From Prostheceraeus crozeri (taxonomy: Eukaryota > Platyhelminthes > Polycladida > Euryleptidae): a stretch of 64,000 bases of DNA. Below, one piece after another: positions 53,081 through 63,806 of this stretch. The number at the start of each line of letters is the position of its first letter. The first letter of the stretch is position 1. The notes under the pieces are model-generated. The model did not search any database. It was not told the DNA's origin and saw only the letters and a program-made list of their open reading frames with translations. The stretch lies in the NCBI GenBank assembly GCA_907163375.1, contig CAJQUW010007960.1:1-64000 (forward strand), in the 5' to 3' direction. Made by a program: the position numbers and the translations under genes.

Positions 53081-53773
53081 TTAATAGTCTGAGAACATGT
53101 ATTTCCTGGGAGGAGCTGTTTTACGTTTTCCTTTTACTAGTTTTAGTGGTGATGTAGATCTACGTCGAGTTCTTCCTCTTGTTTGCTTAGTGAGTGTGGG
53201 AGGGGATGTAGCAGGTGACGTCTTAAACCAATTTGTTGGCATTTTTATCGTCTGAAGCATTGGAGCAGTAGCCACTGTTGAATCAAGTTCTTTCAATGTC
53301 TCATTATTCAAAGCAAATTTTGACACATTATGCTTTTTCAATAGTTTAAGAAAGTATGACCAACCAGGTGGAACATAGCCCTGACGGCGCTTTCTACGTG
53401 TCGCATACTGAATCAAGTCTTCATAACGTGAAGCATCAATCACTTTATTTTCATCTGTAATGATTTCTCCTCTATCATTTACATTGAGATGGGGTTCAAT
53501 ACTGTTGAAAAGAGATATGGCATGTGCGCGAGATGCTAAAGGTGTAGCAGTCGATACAGAGTCACGCATCTTATTCTTCAAGTTTTTCAATTGCTCAACA
53601 GTTTCCGATTGTAATAATACAGCACGATGTGGATCTTTGATGTGAACATTTTGCTGATAATCTATTTCTTTCCTATACATTTGATTTGCAAGAGGTTGCT
53701 TTACTTGCTGCATGGCAGTCAATTGTACATATTCATCCTGAGGAATAACAATCATGCGAGAATAAGAACTCAT
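53081..53773 (-). CDS. Virion-type protein, Polinton B, possible homologue of 9,046-9,876
   Basis: 230 residues from ATG 53,771-53,773. It has an N-terminal coiled coil (ETVEQLKNLKNKMRDSVSTA), then ASRYEDLIQYATRRKRRQGY and PPGWSYFLKLLKKHNVSKFA, and a serine/proline/arginine-rich C-terminus (TKQTRGRTRRRSTSP). The EDLIQY-x-RR segment resembles EDLIKYKAMLDR in the Polinton A protein. It lies just downstream of the ATPase gene. Role unknown; the basic tail may bind DNA. Confidence 0.5.
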   Translation of the reverse strand: MSSYSRMIVIPQDEYVQLTAMQQVKQPLANQMYRKEIDYQQNVHIKDPHRAVLLQSETVEQLKNLKNKMRDSVSTATPLASRAHAISLFNSIEPHLNVNDRGEIITDENKVIDASRYEDLIQYATRRKRRQGYVPPGWSYFLKLLKKHNVSKFALNNETLKELDSTVATAPMLQTIKMPTNWFKTSPATSPPTLTKQTRGRTRRRSTSPLKLVKGKRKTAPPRKYMFSDY

Positions 53774-54387
53774 AGTTTGTAGATAATCATGGGAGTTTTC
53801 AAAATATCACTTCGAAATCTAAATTCTTCCGGACACTCTTGCGTAAAGTCAATGAATAAGTAACCGTATGGTTTTTCAGTAGCTGCTTGAAAAATTTCAA
53901 TTAAGGCTTTTGATCCTCTGGGTGCAACTTGTCGCGCTAAAATTTCAAATTGACTTTTATCTCGCGGATTCTTGAAAATAGCATAATAGTGTGTATTCAG
54001 GTTTCGTGTACGAGCTTCTTTTCCATCAGGAAACAAATTTTGTGTGATATAGATGATAAAGCACCTTTTATGATGTGCTGCGCGAGTGAACATATCTGTA
54101 ACATCTTTTGAATTCTTACTTTCTTTTAATAAATCATCCAATACAACAACATCATTAGACTGAAGTTTATCCACTGCAATAATTCCTTCATGTCGAATAA
54201 AGTTGCGACTTTGCAATTCCTGAAACAGCGACGGTTGATAAATACCATAACACCAAATCACTCGATTGATAGGTTCCTTAAACAACTCCCTTCTTTTATC
54301 CAATAAATTCAGCGTGAAAACAGTTTTACCTGCATGAGATGGGCCTGATACAGTCAGAACTTTATCGCATTGAAGTCTGAAATCCAT
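53770..54387 (-). CDS. Packaging ATPase (FtsK/HerA, A32-like), Polinton B
   Basis: The start is chosen at Met 54,385-54,387 (MDFRLQCDK); the frame extends to 54,435 without an ATG. P-loop VSGPSHAGKTVFTL (about residue 15), Walker B DVVVLDDLLKES (about residue 84), and sensor-like FIIYITQNLFPDGKEAR. It pumps the element DNA into capsids. The start region overlaps the end of the basic-protein gene. It looks whole. Confidence 0.86.
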   Translation of the reverse strand: MDFRLQCDKVLTVSGPSHAGKTVFTLNLLDKRRELFKEPINRVIWCYGIYQPSLFQELQSRNFIRHEGIIAVDKLQSNDVVVLDDLLKESKNSKDVTDMFTRAAHHKRCFIIYITQNLFPDGKEARTRNLNTHYYAIFKNPRDKSQFEILARQVAPRGSKALIEIFQAATEKPYGYLFIDFTQECPEEFRFRSDILKTPMIIYKL

Positions 54388-54418
54388 TTTAATACTTTGA
54401 GATTCAACATTTGCATAA

Positions 54419-54769
54419 TTAACGCTTAGAGCCAAAGATATTACCCAATAGGTTACCCACGACAGGAGCTAGCATCGGAAGTATTGCTGAAAGGAAACCG
54501 CCCTTTTGTGTTAGAGTTTTCCTCTTTCTTTGAAGGGTGACTTTAGGATTGGAGATGAAACGCAATTTCGTAGCATATCGCTTAAGTAACTTTCGTTGTT
54601 TTGGCGCTAATTTCTTCGTCCTCAACTTCCTCACATGAGAAATAATTTCACAAATGAATTTATCGTTAGCATGTCGTATAGCATTGTATCGCTGATTTGC
54701 TTTCATTCGTCGGAGAGCTTGAATGGCTGAAGAAAACTTTGAAGACTTTTGACTTTTACGTTTCGTCAT
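54419..54769 (-). CDS. Small basic protein with hydrophobic tail, Polinton B
   Basis: 116 residues from ATG 54,767-54,769. Lysine/arginine-rich body (IQALRRMKANQRYNAIRHAN, HVRKLRTKKLAPKQRKLLKR), then TQKGGFLSAILPMLAPVVGN and LLGNIFGSKR. The QKGG|F motif before a hydrophobic helix resembles an adenovirus-type protease site, as in 51,390-51,772. Proteins of this shape recur in animal Polintons and may be core or membrane-lytic virion parts. It looks whole. Confidence 0.6.
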   Translation of the reverse strand: MTKRKSQKSSKFSSAIQALRRMKANQRYNAIRHANDKFICEIISHVRKLRTKKLAPKQRKLLKRYATKLRFISNPKVTLQRKRKTLTQKGGFLSAILPMLAPVVGNLLGNIFGSKR

Positions 54770-54820
54770 TTTACGTGTTAGTCTTTGCTAAAACCTGTCT
54801 TTACCACATTTGCATAGGTA

Positions 54821-55144
54821 CTAACTATTGCGGCATAAGTGACACTCGAAATGAGCAATATCACAGTGGTTACATTTGCAAAGTTGAATGCAATTACGTA
54901 TGAAACAGCGTTGACAAAAAGCATGCTTACATCTCTTGAAGATGCGCTTTTCATTTCCATCTTTTCGCTTACATACATCACAACACATAGTTTCACCGTT
55001 ACTGATGTCTATAGCAAGTCTTTTTGAAGATATGAATTTGCTAGCCTTTTCTAAATAAAAGACGCATGTACAGAAGGAATATACTTCGAGAGTGAGCAGA
55101 CATAGCTCGAAAACCAGTTGTGCTACAATCAAGTACCACTGCAT
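54821..55144 (-). CDS. Membrane-anchored RING-type protein, Polinton B
   Basis: From ATG 55,142-55,144: MQWYLIVAQLVFELCLLTLE starts a hydrophobic signal-anchor of about 30 residues, then a linker (ASKFISSKRLAIDISNGETM) and a cysteine-rich domain CCDVCKRKDGNEKRIFKRCK, HAFCQRCFIRNCIQLCKCNH, CDIAHFECHLC. The order CxxC ... CxHxxCxxC ... CxxC matches a RING finger with a further CxxC pair. It could be a membrane-bound ubiquitin ligase. It looks whole. Confidence 0.6.
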   Translation of the reverse strand: MQWYLIVAQLVFELCLLTLEVYSFCTCVFYLEKASKFISSKRLAIDISNGETMCCDVCKRKDGNEKRIFKRCKHAFCQRCFIRNCIQLCKCNHCDIAHFECHLCRNS

Positions 55145-55250
55145 TTTCAATTTTTCTTTATGGAAAGTTGATTGTGAATATCTGAAATCGCTTCAATCAC
55201 TAGACTGCTACCATGATGGTTAAATGCGTTAAGACGTTCAGCAATTTTTA

Positions 55251-55556
55251 TCATATGTCTTTTAAAAAATTCTTGGGGTGATCTACCACTTCCATTGAAT
55301 AAGAAGCAAGATGGAAAGAGCGACTTTCCACCTCTTCCTTTCCAAAATGACTAAACTTAATTTTCGCAACTAATCGCGCCATGACAATGCTATCAGAGAA
55401 TGTATTCATTAACTCTAGAAATAGAGTGCTAGCATCATCGACCACTGCTTCGATGTCGGTCTCATTTTTATGAAAATTTATCACATAATCTTGAACAGCT
55501 CCTTTTAAACTTTGCCTATGAAAATGTAATGTTCCGCAGTCGTTTGAGAAAGACAT
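55251..55556 (-). CDS. Small protein of Polinton B, unknown
   Basis: 101 residues from ATG 55,554-55,556: MSFSNDCGTLHFHRQSLKGA, then VQDYVINFHKNETDIEAVVD and ARLVAKIKFSHFGKEEVESR. A mixed strand/helix composition, no membrane segment and no clear motif. It is on the same strand as the virion block. I do not recognise it. Confidence 0.5.
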   Translation of the reverse strand: MSFSNDCGTLHFHRQSLKGAVQDYVINFHKNETDIEAVVDDASTLFLELMNTFSDSIVMARLVAKIKFSHFGKEEVESRSFHLASYSMEVVDHPKNFLKDI

Positions 55557-55848
55557 GATCGCCCTTTATCTAACCCATCCATTGCATGAAAACAACAACT
55601 CTTCTCATTGTAACATTTATTGAATCACTATAACAAGCATGCATTATAAATCAATGGTTTGAAAGAGATAAAATAGATACAGCTGGTAACTATCATACAG
55701 CGAGCAATGATAACCATACAGGACTTTGGCAGTGAGGAAAGAAGCATTGGTTATGAACGTAGCTACTACAACGAACAGACAAAATAGGAACACACAAATC
55801 CTTAAAACGTTTCGTGACTTCATGGTAGGGTTGATTCACTCTACTAAC

Positions 55849-56590
55849 TCAAGGCGGGAGCAAAATATCATCAATGATTAGATTGGGAAATACTTTCCTC
55901 TCCTTACCAGGATTATTACAAAAGATGCGTATAACATTGAAAGCAGCTAACCATCGTTTAAAGTCAATAAGAAGAGCAGTCTCACAAGAAAAGCCATAGT
56001 CTTGCAAATATTTCAGATTAAGTCCATGAATGTGTTTTCTCGCCCATTGATCAACACTGGGATCGCAGTTGTCGTCCACGTTGGGTGGTTTTGGAATATA
56101 TAGGATGGATTCCATATGCATGGAGAGAGGCTATTTTATTATCCTTGTGTCGACCATAATATAGCCCATTCACTTTGAAAAGGATATCCCAAGTACCTTC
56201 TCCGAGCTCATCACATCTGATGGGTATTGAATGATCTCCCTCCTTCTTATAGTAAGTACACCAATGTGATACTGGTAGGCAAATGTGATTATCATCCCAA
56301 ATCTTTCTATAGGGAGTATCCTTGTCATCTCTCGCCTTCCACTCTTGAGCAAGAGGAGTAGGAATGTCCATATTTAATGTCACGTACTCCTCAATAATAT
56401 CAAGTTGGTGGCGAATGTACGGACTCACGGGGATCAGTATGTAGTCCCCATACTGATTGTGCATTATCTTAACATCCGTGGAAGGGAGCATTCCCGTTTG
56501 GAGTACTACGCTATGATCGTCATAACGCAAGACTTGTTTAAATTTACGCTGTAGCGGTGTAGGATTATGTACCTTGGTTGTTTCTTCCAC
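55849..56590 (-). pseudogene. Rightmost leftward gene of Polinton B, unknown
   Basis: An open stretch with HNPTPLQRKFKQVLRYDDHS, VVLQTGMLPSTDVKIMHNQY, PVSHWCTYYKKEGDHSIPIR and a further piece with HIHGLNLKYLQDYGFSCETA. Open sequence continues upstream toward a splice-acceptor-like TTTCATTTTCAG (minus strand, about 56,680), so the start may lie in an upstream exon. It appears broken. It is the first gene behind the right-end promoter. Family not recognised. Confidence 0.4.
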
Positions 56591-56800
56591 TGGCCTCAGT
56601 TGTAGATGATCTGATCGTTGCGAACCTTGTAACGTTTGACCGCCATTTTGTCCTACTAGTGCAGCAGATGGAGTAGATGCCTGAAAATGAAAAAGGATAG
56701 TAATGGATAATAGAATAGGGAACTAGAGAGAGAGAGAAAATGTGCGTCCGTCACTCGTGTGATTCAACGATGGAATGATTCTCACTGTGGAAGGCTCGCT

Positions 56801-56810
56801 ATTTATATAG
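56801..56810 (-). promoter_or_regulatory. TATA box, leftward promoter of Polinton B
   Basis: CTATATAAAT on the minus strand, just inside the right terminal repeat. It mirrors the TATATAAG at the left end. A pyrimidine-rich stretch and a candidate splice acceptor follow before the first leftward gene. Confidence 0.55.
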
Positions 56811-56937
56811 AAATGCTTGATTCTCATTGGATGATGATCCTCATTGGACAATAACATCAAGCTGATTCCAAATCTGAAATCCGTTTTCCCATCCGATGTT
56901 TCGTTTTGAATCCGTCGACTAGAAGCCAAGATCGAAG

Positions 56938-57362
56938 CTAGCTCTCCCGAGGGGGGGGGGACGTCAGCGAAACTTTTTCTCTCCGATTGCGTTCAAATTC
57001 ACCATACCGATGCAGAATTTCACGCTGAATCCGAATCTGGCCTCTGTTTTCACATCCGAGCACTGCTTCCACTCGAAACAGCCCATTTTCAACCCAACAT
57101 TCAGCAGATTGCACGAAAAACATCACACACTATAGCCTCAAGTCAAAACCTGGCGGTCGCCCAAGTCCACCACGACACTCTGTCGTTTCAGAGGGGGGGG
57201 ACGTCAGCGAACCTTTCGGACCCACTTGGCCGGCACACCACGACACTATGTCGTTCCAGAGGGGGGGGGAGTCAGACTCGAAGCACCACGGCGGCCGACC
57301 ACGACACTCTGTCGTTCCAGAGGGGGGGGCGCCGGTCGAGTGTTCGCCGTTTTATTACTACT
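56938..57362. repeat. Right terminal inverted repeat of Polinton B
   Basis: Reverse complement of the left end, including the C-tracts (here G-tracts), the CGACACTCTGTCG hairpins and the AGTAGT end. It has one extra hairpin unit compared with the left arm. Confidence 0.9.
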
Positions 57363-57368
57363 ATTTTC
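57363..57368. other. Right target-site duplication of Polinton B
   Basis: ATTTTC, matching 38,168-38,173. Confidence 0.92.
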
Positions 57369-58075
57369 AAAACAAACCCTAAAATTCACGCCCAGTTTAA
57401 ACATTCTATTTTCGACATTATAATCTAAAATCAAAAGAATATTTGTGGAAAATAAGTCTGAGTGTCGATTTGTACTTGAAACAAGTGGACACTAAGGAAA
57501 CTTCATACGGAAGTGGTCCAGTTCATCATGTGGTGGTATCCGATAGCATCTTTATTTTCGACCACATTTCAGCTTTCGTACTTTTAAAACTTTATTTACA
57601 TGCTATTCGACTGAATTTTCAAAGTGCATTTCATCTTTAGGTGTTTTGCTAAATCAATGTTGATTATCTCTGATCGGCTTTTCATTTATTTGCTTGAGGA
57701 GCAAATGTTCGAGGTCATGCTTCTGTCTTCGAGGTTCAAGGTTCAGCATGTATGGGCAAGGGACTCCATACCCTAAGACAAGGTCTCAGAAAATTAGTAC
57801 ATGCAAAACGGCAACGGAAACATTTATCTGAAAATGTACTTGCATTTCACGAAACAAATTCTCGTAATGTCACACTTAAATTGCCCAACTAAATCGATAC
57901 TGATTAGAGGTAGTCAGTCGATTGCAAAGATGATTTCAAAATTGGAAACAGCTTCGGAATAAAAATTTTGCTCACATTACTTATGGATGTAATTATACAT
58001 CTTTGATATCATTTTGTACTACATGCAGCATATTCCTTTTTTACACATCTTCAAATTAGTTCATTCGTAGTCAAC
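57369..58075. other. Gene-poor stretch right of Polinton B
   Basis: No gene or repeat recognised. Confidence 0.55.
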
Positions 58076-59310
58076 ATGTCAGCGCGTACTGTCAAGCTCT
58101 ACGAGTTAACACTACAGAGAAATGCCGACTTATGTGCTAAATATCACGAAGATAGAGACAGCGACATCTTAACCGGCGACGATCCTGAATGCGAGAAGTA
58201 TTGCGATTCTCCTGCTGTCTGTGCGGCTACAGCGACAGATATGGGTGATATGCCATGCGATGAAGAAATCTTTTATCCAAATCCAGAATCATGTTGACTG
58301 CTGTTGACGGGAGGTAGTTTTTGTACGTCATTGCCAAAAAACAATTTTGTTCGTCTCCCTGGGCTTTTTATTGCAAGAAGTTAAGATAAAAACAAGTAGG
58401 CTATTTACAAATTTTTTGTAAATAGCCTACTTGTTTTTATCTTAACTTCTTGCAATAAAAAGCCCAGGGAGACGAACAAAATTGTTTTTTGGCAATGACG
58501 TACAAATCCAGAAGTATATGACTTACCTAGTGACGAGGACGAACCAGACGACTATGGTGACGAGATTGTGATTGATCCGAGTGGCATTCCGTGGGGCAGG
58601 TCACATTTACCACCACGTCATCTTCAACGGAACATTGCATCATTCAACGAAGGACCGATTGTCAAACCATTGCGTCCCTTCAAGCATTCATTCTTTTCTT
58701 CACAGTTTATATTGAGAACAATTTTGAGACTAACAAACCGAAGAATGCATGCAATAAGTGAGAAACCATTCTCATTGGCGGAGATTAAAGCTGCTACTTC
58801 AGTTATCATTCGCGCGGATGCTGACGGAGACAATCTTTCGGATCTAAATGACTTATTTCATCCGTTAGATTCAAGACCATCCTACAGATGTGCCATATTA
58901 AGAAACACAATGCGGAAATTCATGCGAAGCGTGACCCGTGACACAAAGCAAACACGTAGAGCTCGTAAGAAGGAACACAAACTGGCAGCTGTAAGAGATG
59001 TGGAATCTGTTCGCTCTGGGATAACGAAAGTGCTATGTTGCGTCAACTTCTATTATGATCGATGAGCAGCTTTATGGGTTCAAGGGATGTTACTGACAGA
59101 TGCTGTATGTCAAGCAAGCCTACAAAATACGGCGCAAAAATATTTCGGCTATACGACGCGAGAAATGGCTTCACTCTTGAATCATAACTACATGTACATT
59201 CTGGAAAAGAAGAAGGACGAACTGTAGGCTTCGCAGAGCATGTTTTGATGAAGTTAGTCTCTCTATAGTTTAATCTATGTGGATCGTTTTTTACCATCCG
59301 CACCCACACT
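58076..59310 (+). pseudogene. piggyBac-like transposase relic
   Basis: Starts MSARTVKLYELTLQRNADLC, with an acidic region (PSDEDEPDDYGDEIVIDPSG), then FSLAEIKAATSVIIRADADG, NLSDLNDLFHPLDSRPSYRC and ILRNTMRKFMR, the usual N-terminal order of piggyBac proteins. A DEQLYGFKG motif near 59,062 matches piggyBac DEQLxxFxG, followed by decayed SSKPTKYGAKIF-like sequence. The frame is continuous up to and after the foldback insertion at 58,289-58,502, then shows frame changes after about 59,060. TTAA ends were not identified. Confidence 0.65.
58289..58502. mobile_element. Foldback element inserted in the piggyBac relic
   Basis: 214 bp, mostly a near-perfect palindrome (arms about 93 bp, centre near 58,413), flanked by CAAATCCAGAA at 58,278-58,288 and 58,503-58,513. 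The left end carries about 30 extra bases outside the palindrome. The palindrome ends GTACGTCATTGCC. Non-autonomous; its partner family is unknown. Confidence 0.85.
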
Positions 59311-62300
59311 CCTTATGCGAAAAATTAAGGACTGACAATGACAGGAACGAATAAGATGAGTCACTTTCTCCAGCTTGTCTCAACCTTGTCTCAATTGCTA
59401 CTTTGTTGTGTGTCTAGTTAATCTAGGAAGCTTGGACGCACATTTGATGCCTTATTTAACCGCAATAATCAACTTAAGGAGACGTGATGACGTCATTTCT
59501 GCCAGTGATCTGATGCACCACTGCTAGCATGCTTCGTGACGAATCAGCTATGCGCAAAATGATCAATACACAGGGAGAGAATGAAAAGGAATTCACTTGT
59601 CTGTGTTCTCTGAACACATAAAAATATCGACAAAATGGAACAATTCTACGAACGTAGTTGTACAAGCAAAGCGTTCGATCCTATAGAGTTTGCCTTCTGC
59701 AGCTTTCATAAGGACAAATGACAAAAAAATATTGTGTAATAGCATTGGACGTGTTCATTTTAAACCAACGAGTCACAGTGTTGTATGTTTTGAAAATTTC
59801 AAAGAAAAAGAAGTAGAAAATCTAAGATACACGATGTTGAAGAAACAGTGCTAAATCAGACAGCTTTTATTCTGCTTGAAAATGGGACGCTAATTGGTTA
59901 AAAATTTCCCTTGCAAAAAACGAATGTTCCAGGAAAACTGAATGGAAGTCGGACCAAATTAAAGATTGAACTGTCAATTCATTCGCCAGTCGAACTCGAG
60001 ATTCTTAACGATGAAATGGGTATACTTTTTTGTAGTTTCTATGTGCTGCATGACTAAAAAGTACCGGCATTTTTCTCGTAGCTATCACAGCGCATGCTTC
60101 TGATCCTACTTGTAGTAAATGTACATTTTAGAATCTGACAGCTAATAGAAAGCGAACTTAGGTCTCATAGTACAATCAACTGTCGTATTTTGCCCTCCGT
60201 ATGAGTGAACGTGTTGCATCGTGATCAACCACATGTATTTCATTCTCTTATCTTTAATGTATTATTTTCAAGAATAATGTAGTTACGTTCGGTCATGCGT
60301 TTGGTTCATTTCTAGAGATTCGCAGAATTTTGTTTGCTTGCATGCTACAGGGTTCCTCTAACAGCCAACCACAGTGAACCTCCTGTCTCTTGAGCGACGT
60401 TCTGTATCTGAGTTACACAGCGTAAGCGTAAATTGGCAGCTGTGACGTCATCAAGGATCTTTGACATGAATTTTCAGACAAACTGACGATCAGATGAGTG
60501 GGAAAGTGACACGAAATTGTCGAATTGGTTGAACACTTCAATTTTCAGTGATAAAATCTGTTTATGAAATTGATCGAAGTACACCTTTAAGCAGGCTATT
60601 ACATTGGCAACATCTATATTAGAAGAAGCTGATAACTCAATTCTGTCGACTGTTGGCATCAAATTGCTGGCGCTTGATTGAATCTTTAGATTCACAGCTA
60701 CAGCACTTTTTGAAAGCCCAACAAATGGCATTAGACAAGCTGCATAAGTGAAGTGATATTCCATGCACATGCACATGCATTGAAGTAAAGTGGAAGCATC
60801 CGAAGCTCGTTTTGTCAAATCTACACAGGAAAGCTTGCTCATATACATTGATGATTACTTATATGGAAATGTCATACGCGTACAATACATCAACATTGAG
60901 TGAACAGAACCCCATGTCATCGCCACCATTCTTAAGCCATGATTTAAAATCGCAAATATATTCCGTAATCAGCCTACTCACGAGGCAGCCCTTTTTCGTC
61001 TGACCGACACTGTTGCTGACGAACATCGGCATAGTCAACATTCAGTGAGGAGGGACTAAGTCAACTTCGAGCAACTAAGCACCCCAGCTCCGTGTCAGTG
61101 CAAAATTGAACAACTTCGAGTGATTATTGGTCCGAATCATTGGAATTACTTAGTTGCGATGATGAGTCTACGAAAGAAGTGACGAAACAGTGAAAGTAGA
61201 TTCTTCTCACGAAGAGTCCGCGACTATGGAGGTTGAGAAGTATAAAAAAGACATCACACAGTTACCCACTGAATAGAATACCCATTGGATCATTGGAAAA
61301 CGAAAGTACTCATTTTGTGTCGAAATACATCAATTAATCAACAAAAATGCAGCTACATATGATAAATTGTATCTATTTTTACCAGTCTGTATTACATATA
61401 AGGTATTTCTAGTTACCGGCAAACATCATAAATGCGTTCTAACTTTAACCACAGGTGTTGCATGGTTTTGACGTAAACCTTCTGTGTAATCATGAATAGG
61501 AGAATTTACTTTATGAATTTCAAGTACAATAGAATGGGCATGAAAGATAAAAGGCATCAGCAAACAATAAAAATTGAACCACTGACTTCACAATATCATA
61601 TATTATTAAAAGCGAAATAATATGTTCGGTCATTCTGCTTTATATAAGAAGTCCAACCACCACTAAATTACGTATCGGTATCTGCCTTTATTACTAGCCT
61701 TCATTTGGAAGATAAGCAAGCATCGCAGACTAGCAGACCCCGACATTTTCTTAATCCCGTACGATTACTGCTGTAAAAACAGACTAAGTGGCAACCCTGG
61801 TATAAGGGGTTATTGCACGGGGTTTCTTCTCACTAAAACTCCTCAGTGATTTCCCAGGATGGGTCACAAGCCTGCAGAATGCATGAGCTTTAATATTATT
61901 ATTATCATATTATTATGCTAATAAAATAATGATGTATTATTATTATATCAGCATCCGCGATTAATATGCAAAAATTAAGCTGAAGGCTTTTACTAACCTA
62001 ACGGCGTTTTTTGAGGACAGTCGTTTATCTAAGAAACTTTCATTTTTCTGAAAATTAAATTCCGCTAATCTTCAGTTTCAACTGATGCTTCATGACAAAA
62101 TTTTGAGGAGTACCCTATGCACTTTTGACATATCAAACGGAGGTAATCCATGAAACCCTTTGACAAAAATCTTACCAAAAAGGCATTTTAGTGGAAATTA
62201 TTTGGCAAGCTGGCTGTTTCTTTCAACATATCTGAATGTGAGGCCTGGCGTACATGAAGCATACAGAAGCAACATTTTTCTTATAATACGAAGTGACATG

Positions 62301-63240
62301 AAAATACTTTTGAAGTTACTGAAAATCTCATTTGAAAAATGCTACTTACCATGACTAGCAACACTTATTCCATCACTTTCGCCAGATGTAAATGCCGTCC
62401 CAGCCTTTATGTTCAAGTCCAACTACAACAAAGTTGCCACTAAATTAACACATTACAAATAACTCAAAGCACTTTTTGTAGAAATAATTAACCGACAAAA
62501 CATAAACTAGACAAATAAATCCGCATCGGTAGATAAGGTCAATTTTATTTTGCAGAAAATTCTTGTTCAAAAAATCATTAAATTCCAAATAATTAGCAGA
62601 GTGTGCAACGAATACTCCATATGATTTTCCGTAATAGGAAATAAAGTTTAAGAGAGGCAATATAACGGTGGTTGTCAGCGACAAATTTGCATATTTTGTG
62701 TCATTGTGATATCTTCTGTAAAAGCGGTCACATCATTCATATCTGCTTGCATCGCCAGTGGACAGGGCTAGTGCTGCTTGCGTTTTAAATTTTCAATTTT
62801 CGCATTCGTTTAGTCTTCATTATCGCTTTCATATTTTATTATTTTCTGATAATTTGAAATTAGATTTAATTTAATTAAAATTTAAAAAAATGCACCCTCA
62901 TTTATTTAGCTAATAGTTTACAAAATTATGAAAATAATGCCACTCAGTTATTTACATTATCTTTTTCCAATGTTCTGCGTAGAAGATTAGTATACATGAT
63001 CAAATTAAAATAAAGTCAGCATGATTATTTATCAATTCCGTAAAAGCAGTCTCACCCTGATCAAAAGAAAGGAAGTAATATAAAATATATTCATCTTTTT
63101 TATAACCAAACTTGTTGAAGCTGTCACAGCCTATGATTGAGATGACTGTCACAACAGGGCTTTGTTGCACCGGAATAGGACCTCCTTTTCGAGGTGCTGT
63201 CCGTTAGTCTGTTTCTTCTGCCCAGTAATGGGCAAAAGAC
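59311..63240. other. Long gene-poor stretch
   Basis: Only short frames without motifs. AT-rich with ATTATTATTAT tracts at about 61,890-61,950. No gene, RNA gene or element recognised. Confidence 0.55.
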
Positions 63241-63273
63241 CGTTCCAGGACACCATAAAATTCAAAAAAATAG

Positions 63274-63471
63274 TATTTTTAAAAACGCCCAAATTTATGA
63301 ATTTAGGTCTTCATAACCTGAAAAAGGGTTCAAATTCATGAATTTAGTCCATTCAAAAAGTACCATTTTTTCAAAAAATGGTATTTTTAAAAACGACATA
63401 AATTCATGAATTTGAACCCTTTTTCAGGTTATGAAGACCTAAATTCATAAATTTGGGCGTTTTTAAAAATA
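63274..63471. repeat. Large hairpin, arms about 72 bp
   Basis: Left arm from 63,274 (TTTTTAAAAACGCCCAAATT ...) pairs with the right arm ending at 63,471, centre near 63,372, with a smaller hairpin ACCATTTTTT/AAAAAATGGT in the middle. Confidence 0.9.
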
Positions 63472-63514
63472 CCCAATTTTCAAATTTTTCAAAATCTCAA
63501 ATTTGAGAATTACA

Positions 63515-63720
63515 ATTTTCTCGCTTAAATCATGACCGTTCCAGGACACCGAAAAAATCATAAAAGTTAAGAATCTCAAATTTGAGAATTACAATTTTCT
63601 CGCTTAAATCATGACCGTTCCAGGACACCGAAAAAAAACATAAAAGTTAAGAATCTCAAAATTTGAGAATTACAATTTTCTCGCTTAAATCATGACCGTT
63701 CCAGGACACCGAAAATCACA
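63515..63720. repeat. Tandem repeat, period 79-81 bp
   Basis: TCGCTTAAATCATGACCGTT at 63,521, 63,600 and 63,681. It is a multiplied form of the spacer seen at 10,780-10,880 and 13,490-13,610. Confidence 0.92.
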
Positions 63721-63806
63721 AAAGTTAAGAATCTCAAATTCATGAATTTTATCCATCTTTCAGGTTTTTTAAAATATATCATGTGACTAATAATATTTCT
63801 TTAAAA

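Larger units (their letters stand above)
38174..57362. mobile_element. Polinton (Maverick) B, end to end
   Basis: 19,189 bp. It begins AGTAGTAATAAAACGGCG, ends with the reverse complement, and is flanked by ATTTTC on both sides. It carries the full core set: protein-primed polymerase, integrase, protease, packaging ATPase, major capsid and minor-capsid-type proteins, plus several accessory genes. Left third is transcribed rightward, most of the rest leftward, with a small rightward cassette at 48,491-49,624. It looks structurally whole but broken in several genes (polymerase, capsid, integrase and one capsid paralogue at least). The perfect target duplication suggests a fairly recent insertion. 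Confidence 0.95.

Noticed and set aside
61780-61880. tRNA-like or SINE-like sequence
   Set aside because: Some GGTTxxxxCC-like pieces appear, but no consistent A and B boxes or cloverleaf could be drawn.
63241-63806. Left end of Polinton C at about 63,150-63,240
   Set aside because: The AGTAGT terminus and the GC-rich stem seen in Polinton A are absent, so I cannot place an end there.
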